Shown piece after piece: positions 5,782 to 6,308 of a stretch of 6,308 nt of DNA. This stretch comes from an uncultured Candidatus Melainabacteria bacterium (lineage in GTDB: Bacteria; Cyanobacteriota; Vampirovibrionia; LMEP-6097). The DNA lies in the NCBI GenBank assembly GCA_937927525.1, contig CALBDR010000054.1, positions 1 to 6,308 on the forward strand, written 5' to 3'. How positions within the stretch are numbered: position 1 is the stretch's first letter; every line of letters begins with the position of its first letter. The translations under genes were made by a program, and so were the position numbers. The notes beneath the pieces were generated by a model that was given only the letters and a program-made list of their open reading frames with translations, had not been told where the DNA came from and searched no databases.

Positions 5782-6308
5782 CTAAGCTGCTGCTTTCTTA
5801 GCGAAGCATTCGAAACGCTCTTCTATTTCTTTAAGAGCAGCTGAAGTAACGATAACCTTCTCTGCAATAAGAATATCTCTTACATTTAAATTATCGGTTA
5901 CTAAAAGATTAGCGGCTGGGATATTAGAGATTGCTCTTTTAATAAGATCTTTATTAGTAGCATCATTTTCGATAACTACTAGCACTGATTTGTTCTCTAA
6001 TTCTAATGTTTTAAAGAAAGAAGCCATTTCTTTAGTTTTACCTTCAGTTACTGGTAATTCTTCCACTGCCACTAAAGCTTCAGCGTTAATAGTATCTAAA
6101 ACAGCTGAAAGTATAGATTTTTTACTCGCCTTTCTGTTTAGTCTCTTTTTATAGTTTTCATTACCTGTAGGCCCGAAGATTACTCCACCACCTCTAAATA
6201 AAGGTGATCTTAAACTACCAGCCCTCGCTCTACCAGTACCTTTTTGTCTCCATGGCTTACGTCCACCACCTCTAACTTCAGTTCTCGTAAGAGATTTAGC
6301 TTTAGCAC
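5782..6308 (-). CDS. rplD: 50S ribosomal protein L4, N-terminus cut by window edge
   Basis: L4 binds 23S rRNA domain I and its extended loop lines the exit tunnel constriction. The frame is open from the right edge to TAG at 5784-5782, giving 174 complete codons; with the family at about 200-210, roughly 30 N-terminal residues lie outside. The first visible part is the hallmark loop: TRTEVRGGGRKPWRQKGTGR, then ARAGSLRSPLFRGGGVIFGP. The C-terminal half has the expected alpha/beta fold with SVLVVIEND, NLLVTDNLNVRDIL and VIVTSAALKEIEERF. An internal ATG at 6072 could be mistaken for a start, but the L4 signature upstream of it shows the gene continues. In E. coli L4 represses its own operon; nothing here tests that because the leader is outside the window. 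Confidence 0.98.
   Translation of the reverse strand, partial: AKAKSLTRTEVRGGGRKPWRQKGTGRARAGSLRSPLFRGGGVIFGPTGNENYKKRLNRKASKKSILSAVLDTINAEALVAVEELPVTEGKTKEMASFFKTLELENKSVLVVIENDATNKDLIKRAISNIPAANLLVTDNLNVRDILIAEKVIVTSAALKEIEERFECFAKKAAA

Overview
This is an AT-rich bacterial window (by eye about 35-38% GC) carrying two housekeeping blocks on the minus strand with a plus-strand accessory block between them. From left to right: minus-strand lgt (C-terminus cut by the left edge), a small phosphoglycosyl transferase and a FliI/SctN-type secretion ATPase; a 146-bp divergent spacer; plus-strand orphan membrane-type protein, Fe(II)/2-oxoglutarate dioxygenase and a 45-residue small protein; a strong two-way terminator; then minus-strand rplW and rplD (N-terminus cut by the right edge).

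Lgt attaches a diacylglyceryl group to lipobox cysteines, so the organism makes lipoproteins. The phosphoglycosyl transferase starts assembly of a surface glycan on undecaprenyl phosphate. The FliI-type ATPase powers a flagellar or related type III export apparatus. These three genes are packed tightly (34-nt overlap, then a 10-nt gap) and are probably co-transcribed, starting from the 2733-2878 spacer. The proteins share no obvious pathway beyond the cell envelope and surface.

The plus-strand block (2879-5353) is the least ordinary part. It holds a 419-residue protein that I do not recognise, rich in GxxxG glycine motifs in hydrophobic stretches; a dioxygenase of the isopenicillin N synthase-like fold with all iron- and 2-oxoglutarate-binding residues in place; and a small protein starting 3 nt after the dioxygenase stop behind a good ribosome binding site. 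The block ends at a 10-bp perfect hairpin at 5399-5432, which also terminates the ribosomal-protein operon arriving from the other side.

The ribosomal operon is notable because rplW is followed by a terminator, not by rplB as in the usual S10 order. Lineage: the cyanobacteria-like N-terminus of Lgt, the low GC, the flagellar-type ATPase and the absence of photosynthetic genes would fit a non-photosynthetic relative of Cyanobacteria (Melainabacteria/Vampirovibrionia). This is a tentative inference from memory of the families. There are no RNA genes, CRISPR arrays, insertion sequences or att sites that I can support.
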